A stretch of DNA of 41,789 nucleotides from Candidatus Blautia excrementigallinarum (GCA_019119235.1 DWXL01000013.1:1-41789); one strand, 5' to 3'; positions 26,503 through 36,638 are shown, numbered from the stretch's first letter. Program-made: numbers and translations. The notes: a model not told the origin generated them from the sequence alone.

Positions 26503-26922
26503 TTATAATGCTGTAATAATGCTGTCCTGGAACGCGGCAGGAACATCTTCCTTATCCAGAGACATACTGATGATAAAGTTGACGCCAAATTTCTCTCCCA
26601 CTGCCTTGAGCTGGTCAAGAGTACCGGTAACATCCTGGCCCTCCAGCTTCGCTGTGGTAAGGAAACTGTCCAGATATATTTGTTCAAGATCGTGATCCTG
26701 GGAAATAATACCGCAGACAAAACCGACAAATTCATCGGCGTTCTTAATAGGATATACGGATACATCGATAAGACGAACTTTATTGTTCAGTTCATACATA
26801 TGCTTCGTGCTTTTGTCCAGGTAAACAATGCTGCCATTCACTTCTTTAATTGCGCCGTTTACTTTGTCTAACAGTACTTTTGTTTTGCCCTTGCCTTTCC
26901 TTCCTACAATCAGTTCAACCAT
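26503..26922 (-). CDS. Small P-loop (Walker A) protein of unknown function
   Basis: MVELIVGRKGKGKTKVLLDKVNGAIKEV (GxxxxGKT); 139 aa; RBS aaggagg supports the start at 26922. Confidence 0.8.
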   Translation of the reverse strand: MVELIVGRKGKGKTKVLLDKVNGAIKEVNGSIVYLDKSTKHMYELNNKVRLIDVSVYPIKNADEFVGFVCGIISQDHDLEQIYLDSFLTTAKLEGQDVTGTLDQLKAVGEKFGVNFIISMSLDKEDVPAAFQDSIITAL

Positions 26923-26998
26923 CCTGTTTTCCTCCTTAGACACAATTTAATATTAATTAATATAACTTTTGAACAAAAACCTTAATTAATATGTTTCA

Positions 26999-27027
26999 AT
27001 TATAGTGCATTTTATCAAATAATTCAA
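26999..27027 (-). promoter_or_regulatory. Candidate promoter of the small P-loop gene
   Basis: Minus strand TTGAAT (27027-27022) - 17 bp - TATAAT (27004-26999). Confidence 0.65.
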
Positions 27028-27057
27028 TGTTTTTTTCTGAAAAAAAACGGATTTTTT

Positions 27058-28194
27058 TCAGATATTATTTTCTGTATTCACATTCTGCAAAATAGAACTC
27101 ATCTGCTTATACAGTAATTCTTTTGAAGATGCGCCCATAACGATAGAAATATAGGGCTCTCCATATGCGTCCTGACAGAGAAGGGCAAGACAGTTGCCGG
27201 CGTCGCTGGTGGTACCTGTCTTTCCTCCCAGAATAGTGATACCCTTCGGCGCGGTAGATTCTCCTGTAAGATACTGGTCTGTAGCCATAAGTGAAACACT
27301 CATATCTGCACCTTCACTGTTCTTATAGGTGAGCGTATAGGAACTCATCTGGGTAATTTCTGTAAATTCAGGATACTTCAGCGCCTCTTTCAGCATCAGA
27401 TAGATATCATATGGCGTCGTATAATGATTTTCGTCCTGGAGGCCGTGGGGATTTGTAAAATGTGTCCCGGTACATCCAAGCTTTGCCGCGTAGCTGTTCA
27501 TCATACTGACAAATTCTTCTGTAGAGCCTCCGATATGCGTGGCAATGGCAGAAGCTGCATCGTTGCCGGAATACACAAGAAGTCCGTGGACAAGCTGGTC
27601 CATGGTCACCTGATCACCGGGAACAAATCCGATCACCTGGGAACCTTCTTCAAGTGTTACGTTTTCCTGGGTGATCGTAACCACATCATCCATATTGCCA
27701 TATTGGAAAGCCAGAAGTGCGGTCATGATCTTGGTGATACTTGCCGGATAGACTCTCTCATAGGCGCCCTTGGAATACATAACTGTCTGATCGTTCAGAT
27801 CAAGAAGCAGACCTTCCTGATCTTCTTCAAGTGATACGGAGTCCAGCGGCTGGTCTCCGGAAACGACACAGAGACCGTCAGCAAACAGCCCTGCTCTTTC
27901 GTCTGCCACAGCAGACTGGTAAGAAGCAAATTCCTGCTTGATACTGTAGGAACATACCGGACCAGCAAGAAAATCTCTGCCGATGTAAAAGAGCGCTGTC
28001 CCGGCTCCTCCTGCCAGGAACAGTACAAGAAGCGCTGAAAGGATCATCTTACGGCGGCGGCGTTTCCGTTTTATCTGACGGATACGGGCAGCCCTGCGCC
28101 TTCTTTCCAGTTCCTGGGGAGGCAAAGACTCTAACCTGCTGCTGTATCCGGAAGAATTGGAAACTTTTCTCCTGTTATGCTGTTCATTTCTCAT
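27058..28194 (-). CDS. D-alanyl-D-alanine carboxypeptidase (S11 family)
   Basis: PASITKIMTALLAF (SxxK), YSGNDAASAIA (SxN), GGKTGTTSDAG (KTG). Confidence 0.95.
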   Translation of the reverse strand: MRNEQHNRRKVSNSSGYSSRLESLPPQELERRRRAARIRQIKRKRRRRKMILSALLVLFLAGGAGTALFYIGRDFLAGPVCSYSIKQEFASYQSAVADERAGLFADGLCVVSGDQPLDSVSLEEDQEGLLLDLNDQTVMYSKGAYERVYPASITKIMTALLAFQYGNMDDVVTITQENVTLEEGSQVIGFVPGDQVTMDQLVHGLLVYSGNDAASAIATHIGGSTEEFVSMMNSYAAKLGCTGTHFTNPHGLQDENHYTTPYDIYLMLKEALKYPEFTEITQMSSYTLTYKNSEGADMSVSLMATDQYLTGESTAPKGITILGGKTGTTSDAGNCLALLCQDAYGEPYISIVMGASSKELLYKQMSSILQNVNTENNI

Positions 28195-29351
28195 AGATAT
28201 TCCTCTTTCTGGTTTATGGATTTCTTCTGAAGCTCTTTGTTATAGGCGCTGCTCTGCAGACCGACATTCAGCACAATTCCCATTCCGATATAAAGACTGA
28301 TCAGTGATGTCAGACCGTAACTTACAAACGGCAGCGGAGTTCCTGTGTTCGGGCCCATTCCGGTTGCTACGCAGATATTCAGAAAGCTCTGAAAGGCCAC
28401 GATACTGCCCGTACCGCAGCATATGATCTTTCCTGCCAGGTCCTTCGCACGCAGGCTCATCCGGATACATTCCACGGATATCAGCGTAAGCAGAACTATG
28501 ATCACTGTGCACCCGATAAAACCGTACTCTTCTCCCGCTACTGCAAAAATAAAGTCTGTCTGATTTTCCGCAACAAAGTTTCCCTCATTTACAGAAGTAA
28601 CGTCTTCATCTCCTGAAAGCTTTTTTCCTATAAGCTCGCCGGAGGCGATAGCCATCTTGGAATTGTTCTGCTGCTCTATATTATCCGAATACTCTTCATT
28701 TTCCGGATAGAGAAATGCCATGATACGGTTTCTCTGATAGTCCTGGATCAGCTTTTGATCGGGCTGGACCACAATGATAAGAAAGATTATCATCAGAGGA
28801 ATCGTGATCAGAAGCGCTCCGCCAATAACTTTATAACTGAGTCCCGCGATATAGATCAGAACACAGAATACAGCCAGGATCATGATTGTATTTTTCATAT
28901 CAGGCTGTTCATAGATCAGAAACAGGGGAACTGCCAGAAGCCCGGCAGCCTTGGCTATTGTCCGCAAAGTGTTCAGGTTCTCTTCATGATCCATAAAAAA
29001 ACGGGCGAAAAACAAAATGATTATTATCTTGGATAACTCAGTAGGCTGAAAGCGGATAAAACCGAAATCGATCCATCTGGCTGCTCCGCCGGCAGTATCT
29101 CCGAAAAAACGGACAAGAAGTAAAAGAACAATATTTGCTCCGTACATGATCCACTGAAAATTCAATATCCAGGAGTAATCCATAAGGGACAGTATCACCA
29201 TAATGATCACTCCGACGATCACGCCTGCCAGCTGCCTGTATTTCAGGTCGTCCCTGGCCGCCGAAACAAGCACCACTCCAATGGAACTTACGGCCAGAAG
29301 AAAAAGCATCAGTCTGAAATTATAAAATCGTAATTTATACTGTTTTATCAT
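28191..29351 (-). CDS. rodA: FtsW/RodA/SpoVE family glycosyltransferase, RodA-type
   Basis: GGAARWIDFGFIRFQPTELSKIIIILFFARF; GPNTGTPLPFVSYGLTSL. Confidence 0.93.
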   Translation of the reverse strand: MIKQYKLRFYNFRLMLFLLAVSSIGVVLVSAARDDLKYRQLAGVIVGVIIMVILSLMDYSWILNFQWIMYGANIVLLLLVRFFGDTAGGAARWIDFGFIRFQPTELSKIIIILFFARFFMDHEENLNTLRTIAKAAGLLAVPLFLIYEQPDMKNTIMILAVFCVLIYIAGLSYKVIGGALLITIPLMIIFLIIVVQPDQKLIQDYQRNRIMAFLYPENEEYSDNIEQQNNSKMAIASGELIGKKLSGDEDVTSVNEGNFVAENQTDFIFAVAGEEYGFIGCTVIIVLLTLISVECIRMSLRAKDLAGKIICCGTGSIVAFQSFLNICVATGMGPNTGTPLPFVSYGLTSLISLYIGMGIVLNVGLQSSAYNKELQKKSINQKEEYL

Positions 29352-29359
29352 AGTGTATC

Positions 29360-29599
29360 TTATTCCTTCTCTGAACGGACGGGAATGTCCGCATGAAGCA
29401 CCAGGGAATCCTTGGACGTTATCCTGATGCGCACCTTAGTCTCGTCAACAGACAGATATTTTTTTACCGTATGAACCAGGTCGTTTTTCAGCATTGTCAT
29501 CATCTGTGGAGAGCAGCCGATCCGTTCGGAATTCAGCAGAAGTTTCATTCTGTCTCTGGCGTATCCGGCGGATCGGTTGTTTGCATTTAAAGAATTCAT
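29360..29599 (-). CDS. minE: Cell division topological specificity factor MinE
   Basis: SAGYARDRMKLLLNSERIGCSPQMMTMLKNDLVHTVKKYLSVDETKVRIRI. Confidence 0.92.
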   Translation of the reverse strand: MNSLNANNRSAGYARDRMKLLLNSERIGCSPQMMTMLKNDLVHTVKKYLSVDETKVRIRITSKDSLVLHADIPVRSEKE

Positions 29600-29640
29600 C
29601 AATGTGCATCCTCCCCTGTCGGCTCTCTGACCTGTATATA

Positions 29641-30429
29641 CTACTTTCTGAAAATATCGCCAAGCCGGTGGAACATACCTTTTTTCTGGCGTATTTCCAT
29701 AAAAGGTATGTCCTCGCCGAGAATACGTCTGCAGATATTGCGATACTCGTCTTCCGCCAGTGATTTCCTGCCGGAAAGAGGTTCCCCCTGATTGGCGGCT
29801 ATCACAATCTGCTCGTCGTCCGGAATCGTGCCGATCAGATCCACAGAAAGGATTTCTGTAACATCATCTACAGACATCATATCCCCTCTGGCGATCATAT
29901 CAGGTCTGAGCCGATTTATGATCAGCTGGATATTTCTCAGGCCTTCCGCCTCGAGAAGACCGATGATACGATCAGCGTCTCTTATAGCAGAAACCTCGGG
30001 GGTTGTTACAACAAGCGCTCGTTCAGCGCCCGCAACGGCATTGCGGAATCCCTGCTCAATTCCTGCCGGACAATCCAGCAGGACGTAATCAAACTCTTCT
30101 TTCAGTTCCTCTGTAAGTTTGATCATCTGTTCCGGAGATACAGCAGATTTATCCTTTGTCTGGGCCGAAGGAAGCAGAAACAGCTGCGGATGGCGTCTGT
30201 CTTTGATCAGAGCCTGGTTCAGGCGGCAGCTGCCGCTGATCACATCCACAAGGTTGTATACGATTCTGTTCTCCAGACCCAGAACCACATCCAGATTGCG
30301 CAGTCCGATATCCGTATCCACAACAACTGTCTTTCTGTCAAGCATGGCAAGACCTGTACCGATATTGGCCGCGGTAGTCGTCTTGCCCACGCCGCCTTTG
30401 CCGGATGTTATTACAATAACTTCACCCAT
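29641..30429 (-). CDS. minD: Septum site-determining protein MinD
   Basis: MGEVIVITSGKGGVGKTTTAANIGTGLA; DTDIGLRNLDVVLGLENRIVYNLVDV. Confidence 0.98.
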   Translation of the reverse strand: MGEVIVITSGKGGVGKTTTAANIGTGLAMLDRKTVVVDTDIGLRNLDVVLGLENRIVYNLVDVISGSCRLNQALIKDRRHPQLFLLPSAQTKDKSAVSPEQMIKLTEELKEEFDYVLLDCPAGIEQGFRNAVAGAERALVVTTPEVSAIRDADRIIGLLEAEGLRNIQLIINRLRPDMIARGDMMSVDDVTEILSVDLIGTIPDDEQIVIAANQGEPLSGRKSLAEDEYRNICRRILGEDIPFMEIRQKKGMFHRLGDIFRK

Positions 30430-30526
30430 ATTTTTATATCCTCCTGATAATGATATGTTCCATGCTTCTGGTATTCTCTTCAGTATCTGCTCCTGTTGTC
30501 TTACCGGATATCAGCAGGACTGCATA

Positions 30527-33427
30527 TCAGTCGTTGGATGTGTTGCTGACATCTGTGGATGCGTATCCTGTCAGAATTTCATCTTCATCCGCAAGATTGA
30601 AAATATATTCAATGATATCATTTGCGGTTGTACATGCGTTTCCGGAAGAAAACGAATTGGGAATCCTTACCGCAACTGCATACTGTGGATCATCAGCCGG
30701 CGCATAGCCGATAAAAAGGCCGTGGTTCGGCTGCGTATAATCGATCTCTGCTGTTCCCGTCTTACCGGCAAGAGACACTCCCAGACTGCTGAATTCCGCA
30801 TGCGTCTGTACCACACGCTGCATACCGTCATGGATATCTGCCCATACATTCTCAGGCACATCAGACATCTCACTGTCGACAGAAGGTTCATATGTTTCAA
30901 GAGTCTGACCCTGGGAATCAGTAACTTTATCCAGAAGCGACAGATTATAAACGGTTCCTGAAGTCGCCAGCGCAGTAACATAGCGTGCAAGCTGACTGGT
31001 GCTGTACAGATGATTTCCCTGTCCGAGATACGAGGGAACTGCATTGACGTCAGAAATATGGGGCGTTCCTTCCGACAGCTCTATTCCCGTAGCCCTGTCA
31101 AGCCCGAAAGCCGAGGCATATCTCTGCAATGTCGTCAGACTCTGATTCTCTGAAAATTCATGTTCATCATTAAGACCGGCCTCATATCCGATCATATTGA
31201 AAAATACGTTACAGGACTGTTCGATGGCTCCTCTGATTTCCAGAGAACCGTGTCCTGCTCTGTTCCAGCAGTTGATGGGCGGTGTCACCAGATCAAAAGA
31301 ACCGCCGCACTCTATATAAGTTCCGTCGTCAATAACGCCCTCCATCATTCCGGCAACCGCAGATACAAGCTTAAAGGTAGAACCGGGAGCGGTTGTCTGC
31401 TGTGTGGCTTTATTGAAAAAGGGACTGGACTGGTCAAGCGCAAGTTTTGAGTAGTAATCCGTATCCATTTCGTTGCTGAGACGGTTATTGTCATATCCGG
31501 GATAGGATACGCATGCAAGAACTTTTCCTGTTTTTACGTCTGTAACGACTGCTGAAGCAGAACAGGGGGTAAGCGCAAGCTGCGCCGGCTCTATTTCCAG
31601 AGTAGATATCTTGTTGATCATAAAATCATATGCGCTCATATCTCCGGACGCGAGTCTTTCATAAGACTCGTCTTCCTTTGACAGGATCCCCTGCTCGTAC
31701 AGAACAAGACAAAGCTCCCGCCCTGTGATCTGATCATTCATCAGCATATATTTATAGAGCAGTTTTGAAAATCCAGTGTCCGTCCTGAGATAATCAATGA
31801 TATAAGCTGTCAGCGCCTGATAAATCTCAGCGGAATCCAGATACTCCCCTTCCGGTGAGATCACAGAAATATCGATCCAGTTCTGGCTCGCCGCATAATT
31901 AAGATATTCTTTCAGGCTGATGCTCTCATCTACAGTCCATGCCTGATAGACAGGATCAGAAGTATCCACTGCATCACTGTATATGACTCCGAGGCTGTCT
32001 CTCAGGACAGTATTGCATATGTAAGACAGATATTCCTGCATCTCTTCACTCTCATTTTTGTACGCAGGAGGAGTGTCTTCTGTCAGTCTGTTAGTTATTG
32101 TACCAAAAACTTCCTGCTGCTTTTGCTGAAATCTGTCGTACAGACTTTTTTCTGTCGCCGAAGCATCCTCATCGTCAAAACGGTTAATATCGATCACACT
32201 GTTTGAAACAAGCGCATTATATACATCATAGATCGGAATAATGATCCGTGCGGCGTCCTGTACGCCCTCGTAATCAAATTCTTTTACCGCTTCTATCTTG
32301 TTCAGAAGAATACCTGCCACTCTCTGCTTGAGGATCTGATAGATCGCCGACTGCCAGTTGGAGTCAATAGAGAGATATACGTCGTTCCCCGCAACCGGCT
32401 CGACCGTGGTATTCTCATCTATTTTCAGGACTTTTCCAAGATTGTCCACGGTGACTGTTTCCTCACCGTCCGTACCCTGCAGTTCCAGCTCCATATACTG
32501 TTCGATTCCGGCTTTTCCAATAATGGCGTCGTTGGAATAATCAGGGTTGGATTCTTTCAGTTCCTCCAGCTCCTCTGCAGACGCGCTGCCCGTATATCCG
32601 AGAACGGGTCCCATGCTTTCATCATCAATATACTGGCGCACAGAATCTTCCAGGACGTCAATACCCTGAAGTTCATTCTGGTTCTCCCTGACCGCGGCCA
32701 CAGTACGTTCGCTGACATTGGTGGCAATAGTCACCGCCATATACCGCTGGAAAGTATTTGTACTCAGCTTATATCGCATAATGGCGATATCTAGGATCTC
32801 CTGTTTCGTGAGTTCCTGCGGAAGCCCGTATTCTTCCAGTTCTTCCGCCGTATAGGCATCATCCCCGTAAAGTACAATGGAGAATCCGTCGCTGCCGCTG
32901 AGATGACTGATCATCTGCTCCGCAGTAGCGTTGGCCTCCTCCTCGCTCATATCGTCAATCAGAGGATATCCGAAGATATCCGCCCGGAAACGGTCAAGGG
33001 TAAAGCCCTCATCCACATCAAAGGCGTAATTGCCGTTTTCATCCACTATAATATGAAAATCATGGGTGAGGCTGTCTCCATTGGCCGCAAGGATTTTGAG
33101 CACCTTATAAGCCACGCCGTTCAGAGTCAGATTTTTCTGCCTTGCGGTCTCATAACTGCCGTTATCTTCAAAAGTAAGCGAATAAGAGAGAACGTTGGAA
33201 GCCACAAGGGTTCCGTTTCTGTCATAAATATTTCCTCTTGTACTTTTCAGCACACGGGTCTTGGTCGTTCTGCTCTGAAACTCACTGATATAATTCTCTC
33301 CCTGAATGATCTGCAGCTGAAAAAGCTGACGGATCAGCATAAAAGACATGAGTATGAAAACGATCAGAAGGATGGTCGTTCTTTTCAGTTGGATTTTTTT
33401 GATCAGTTTTTTTATTTTAGTACCCAA
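30527..33427 (-). CDS. mrdA: Penicillin-binding protein 2-type transpeptidase with a large internal insertion
   Basis: 966 aa; STRGNIYDRNGTLVASN; APGSTFKLVSAVAGM (STFK); SCN; AGKTGTAE. Confidence 0.93.
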   Translation of the reverse strand: MGTKIKKLIKKIQLKRTTILLIVFILMSFMLIRQLFQLQIIQGENYISEFQSRTTKTRVLKSTRGNIYDRNGTLVASNVLSYSLTFEDNGSYETARQKNLTLNGVAYKVLKILAANGDSLTHDFHIIVDENGNYAFDVDEGFTLDRFRADIFGYPLIDDMSEEEANATAEQMISHLSGSDGFSIVLYGDDAYTAEELEEYGLPQELTKQEILDIAIMRYKLSTNTFQRYMAVTIATNVSERTVAAVRENQNELQGIDVLEDSVRQYIDDESMGPVLGYTGSASAEELEELKESNPDYSNDAIIGKAGIEQYMELELQGTDGEETVTVDNLGKVLKIDENTTVEPVAGNDVYLSIDSNWQSAIYQILKQRVAGILLNKIEAVKEFDYEGVQDAARIIIPIYDVYNALVSNSVIDINRFDDEDASATEKSLYDRFQQKQQEVFGTITNRLTEDTPPAYKNESEEMQEYLSYICNTVLRDSLGVIYSDAVDTSDPVYQAWTVDESISLKEYLNYAASQNWIDISVISPEGEYLDSAEIYQALTAYIIDYLRTDTGFSKLLYKYMLMNDQITGRELCLVLYEQGILSKEDESYERLASGDMSAYDFMINKISTLEIEPAQLALTPCSASAVVTDVKTGKVLACVSYPGYDNNRLSNEMDTDYYSKLALDQSSPFFNKATQQTTAPGSTFKLVSAVAGMMEGVIDDGTYIECGGSFDLVTPPINCWNRAGHGSLEIRGAIEQSCNVFFNMIGYEAGLNDEHEFSENQSLTTLQRYASAFGLDRATGIELSEGTPHISDVNAVPSYLGQGNHLYSTSQLARYVTALATSGTVYNLSLLDKVTDSQGQTLETYEPSVDSEMSDVPENVWADIHDGMQRVVQTHAEFSSLGVSLAGKTGTAEIDYTQPNHGLFIGYAPADDPQYAVAVRIPNSFSSGNACTTANDIIEYIFNLADEDEILTGYASTDVSNTSND

Positions 33428-33939
33428 ATAGATTCCCTTTCTTTTCTGACAGGCGTCATAAAATGGCGGTTCACATAAAAGAAGATCCGGTAAACGATCA
33501 CCGTAAGAATGACTGTATATACGATTTCCGGAATAATGATCCTGTAAAGATAGGTAAAAAGCCCCACTCTTCCTCTGAGCAGAAACTGGAGGACATAAAC
33601 CGCAAGACCATAAAACAGATCCAGGACTGCAGTAAGAAGCATGGGAACTTTTATATCATCATCATAGTAAATACGGAAAGCATATCCGCTGAAAAATCCC
33701 GCATACATATAAATAAACGCATAAAATCCGAAAAGAGAGCCGTAGAAAAGATCGATAAGAAGACCGCAGAAAAATCCGGTCCATAAACCGCTTTTACGCC
33801 CTCTCATCAACCCCATGGACACGCAGAGGATCAGCATCAGATTCGGCGTGATAGAGCCGATTGAAATGATTCCGAGCACTGTAGTCTGCAGCAGGAAACA
33901 TATGATGATCATAAAAAACAATACGATCCGGCTTTTCAT
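33412..33939 (-). CDS. mreD: Rod shape-determining protein MreD
   Basis: 175 aa, multi-TM, SGLWTGFFCGLLIDLFYGSLFGFYAFIYMYAGFFSGY; between mreC and mrdA. Confidence 0.92.
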   Translation of the reverse strand: MKSRIVLFFMIIICFLLQTTVLGIISIGSITPNLMLILCVSMGLMRGRKSGLWTGFFCGLLIDLFYGSLFGFYAFIYMYAGFFSGYAFRIYYDDDIKVPMLLTAVLDLFYGLAVYVLQFLLRGRVGLFTYLYRIIIPEIVYTVILTVIVYRIFFYVNRHFMTPVRKERESIWVLK

Positions 33940-34880
33940 TCCTCCACTCCTTCCTGTGCGTCTGAAGCCTCCTCCGTATTTACGGATTCAGGCACGTCCG
34001 TCTGTCCTTCTCCCTGAATGGAATCCTGTTTGTTGACTGTGATCACGAACACATCTTTCAGGTGCTGGAAGTCCACTGGAGTCACGATTGTTCCTGTTTT
34101 CGTAAGATTGTTGGTATCAAGTTCGATTTCGCTCACATATCCGATGAAAAGTCCTTCTACATATTTTTCGCTGATACTGGATGTGACGATTCTTTCACCC
34201 GTGGTAACGCGGTCATCACGGTCGTAAAGCTGTGTGAACCTCAGCTTTCCTTCATCGATCAGTTCCAGATCGCCTTCCACCACACAGTTGTCGTCTGTGC
34301 TTACCGTCATGGCGCTGACGTTACTGCTGTCGTCAATGATGGCGCGCACGGTTGCCCAGGTGGATCCGACCTCCGTAACGATTCCCACCAGGCCCTTCCC
34401 GGCGATAACATTATTATCCACACGAACACCGTCGTTGCTTCCTCTGTTAATAATAAAGGTATCATACCAGTTACCGGGATCCTTGGAGATGATCCTGGCG
34501 GCGATTTTGGGATAATCTGTATATTCTTCATCCAGGTCGTAAAGCTGTTCCAGCCGTGCCAGTTCGGCCTGATCCTGTATAAGAATATTATTCTGTTCCG
34601 TAAGCGTATCTACCGCTGCCTGCAGTTCTTCATTGGCGTCGATCAGATCCTGCTTATCCCTGAAATTCTCCCTCGCATCAGACATCCATCCGCCTATGGT
34701 GTTCAGCGAATTCTCAAAAGGAATCACCAGCATTCCCGCAGCCTCTTTCAGAGGAGCGGAAGTGATACCCGAAGCCAGCGTGGCAATGATCGCGCTGAGG
34801 CAGAACAGGGTCATGACGGCGAGAAGATGTTTACTTTTTAAATGAAAATGAAATCGAAACTTCTTTTTCGGATTTTTCAT
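33936..34880 (-). CDS. mreC: Rod shape-determining protein MreC
   Basis: ARIISKDPGNWYDTFIINRGSNDGVRVDNNVIAGKGLVGIVTEVGSTWATVRAIID; N-terminal TM and coiled coil. Confidence 0.96.
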   Translation of the reverse strand: MKNPKKKFRFHFHLKSKHLLAVMTLFCLSAIIATLASGITSAPLKEAAGMLVIPFENSLNTIGGWMSDARENFRDKQDLIDANEELQAAVDTLTEQNNILIQDQAELARLEQLYDLDEEYTDYPKIAARIISKDPGNWYDTFIINRGSNDGVRVDNNVIAGKGLVGIVTEVGSTWATVRAIIDDSSNVSAMTVSTDDNCVVEGDLELIDEGKLRFTQLYDRDDRVTTGERIVTSSISEKYVEGLFIGYVSEIELDTNNLTKTGTIVTPVDFQHLKDVFVITVNKQDSIQGEGQTDVPESVNTEEASDAQEGVEE

Positions 34881-34898
34881 GAATAGTACCCCTAAAAA

Positions 34899-35915
34899 TC
34901 ATAATTTACGCTGTTTGACAGGCTGTGCCCACCGGCGCGTCAGATCTCTGTCCCGGATGATCTTTTCAAGACCGTTTACGGAAGACGTTTCGTAGAGATC
35001 CGAAAGTTTAAAGGAAAATCCGGTATAACTTGCAAGATAATTATCAATATAGGGAAGCCTGGTGCTTCCTCCGGTAAGATGGATCCCTTCCCTGGATATA
35101 TGATAGGATATCTGGGGAGGAGTCCGCTCCAGAAATGTTTTCATTTCTGCAGCGATCTGGTTAACGCAGTCCATAATTCCCGCATTTACCACATATCCGG
35201 ATATCACTTCTTCCCGCGGAAGGCCCGAAATACTGTCGATTCCCACTACTTTGCGGGCGTCTTTCCTCTGGTCGCTGAGCCTTCCCATAAAAAGTTTCAG
35301 CCTCTGTGCAGTACGTGTTCCGATCTGCAGATTATATCTCTTGCGGATTTCACTGCAAATGGCTTCATTCATCTGATATCCGCCGACAGGTATCTTCCTG
35401 GAAATAATCACCCTGCCGCCGGAGATAATGGAAAACTGCGTGCTCTGGGCGCCTATGTTCACCAGCATGGTCCCCTGGTCTTTTTCCGGGTCGATTCCCA
35501 TGGCCAGAGCGTCCGCAATGGGAGCCTCCACCATATATACGCGGTTCTGATGAAGCCAGTTCCCGTTTGCCACATGATAATACGCTCTTTTTTCCACGGC
35601 TGTCATATCCAGCGGAACAGAAAAGAACATATCCGACCCGATTCCTAGAAAACGGTCGATTTTCTTCATCATGCTGTAAAGCGTGATCTCCTGAAGTTCC
35701 AGATTGGCTATCATGCCAAAAGCCATCGGCGAATTGACCACGATATCTGCCGGCGTTTTTTCCGACATTTCGTATGCTTCATTGCCCACGGCTATGATCC
35801 TGCGTCCCCTGGACGCAATCATATTCTTTTCGATGTATGTTTTGTTTCTGAGAAACGAATAAACTTTAATACTGCTGCTTCCCAGGTCTATTCCATAGGT
35901 TTTTCTTAACAGCAT
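34899..35915 (-). CDS. MreB-like actin-family protein (divergent)
   Basis: YGIDLGSSSIKVYSF (phosphate 1), MLVNIGAQSTQFSIISGGRVI (phosphate 2), LTGGSTRLPYID; upstream of mreC. Confidence 0.85.
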   Translation of the reverse strand: MLLRKTYGIDLGSSSIKVYSFLRNKTYIEKNMIASRGRRIIAVGNEAYEMSEKTPADIVVNSPMAFGMIANLELQEITLYSMMKKIDRFLGIGSDMFFSVPLDMTAVEKRAYYHVANGNWLHQNRVYMVEAPIADALAMGIDPEKDQGTMLVNIGAQSTQFSIISGGRVIISRKIPVGGYQMNEAICSEIRKRYNLQIGTRTAQRLKLFMGRLSDQRKDARKVVGIDSISGLPREEVISGYVVNAGIMDCVNQIAAEMKTFLERTPPQISYHISREGIHLTGGSTRLPYIDNYLASYTGFSFKLSDLYETSSVNGLEKIIRDRDLTRRWAQPVKQRKL

Positions 35916-35927
35916 ATAACTGCCCCT

Positions 35928-36638
35928 TTATTCCGGGTATTTCCCGATAATCCCCCGCTCGTTCAGACTGACGAAAGCCTGATCCCCGATAATAATATGA
36001 TCAAGAAGACGGATACCCAGTATTTCCCCTGCCTGACTGATCCTCCGTGTTGTATCTATGTCGCATCTGCTTGGCTCGGGATCGCCTCCCGGATGATTGT
36101 GGACCAGAATCAGACTTACCGCATGGCACCGGACGGCTTCCAGATAAATCTCCCGGGGCGTTACCAGAGTGGCGTTCACTGTTCCCCTGGAGATCATCCT
36201 CTCGGAAAGAAGATGATTCTGATTATCCAGCATCATGCAGATCATCAGCTCCTGTTCCTGGTGACGGAGCTGTTCCATATAGTAGGCTGCGATGGATCCC
36301 GGCTGGTGAAAACTCAGTGTCGGCTTCGCGGAAGCTCTGGCGATCCTTCTGGAAAGCTCTCCGATGCATTTCAGCTGGACTGCCTTGACTTTGCCTACTC
36401 CCCTGATCTTCCTCAGCTCCTCCTGGGAGCTGTGAAGGAGCCCGGCCAGACCGGGATAGGAAGAATCCTTCATCTGATTGAGAATATCGTTTGCCAGTTT
36501 CAGTGAGGAAATCCCCTGTGTTCCGCAGCGCAGGATCACCGCAAGAAGTTCGCTGTCGCTGAGGGCGCTCTCTCCTTCCCGGATACATTTCTCATAGGGC
36601 CGTTCCTCTGCCGGCATTTCACTGATGGTGTATTTCAT
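35928..36638 (-). CDS. radC: DNA repair protein RadC (JAB/MPN domain)
   Basis: RPYEKCIREGESALSDSELLAVILRCG; LVHNHPGGDPEPSRCDIDTTRRI. Confidence 0.96.
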   Translation of the reverse strand: MKYTISEMPAEERPYEKCIREGESALSDSELLAVILRCGTQGISSLKLANDILNQMKDSSYPGLAGLLHSSQEELRKIRGVGKVKAVQLKCIGELSRRIARASAKPTLSFHQPGSIAAYYMEQLRHQEQELMICMMLDNQNHLLSERMISRGTVNATLVTPREIYLEAVRCHAVSLILVHNHPGGDPEPSRCDIDTTRRISQAGEILGIRLLDHIIIGDQAFVSLNERGIIGKYPE

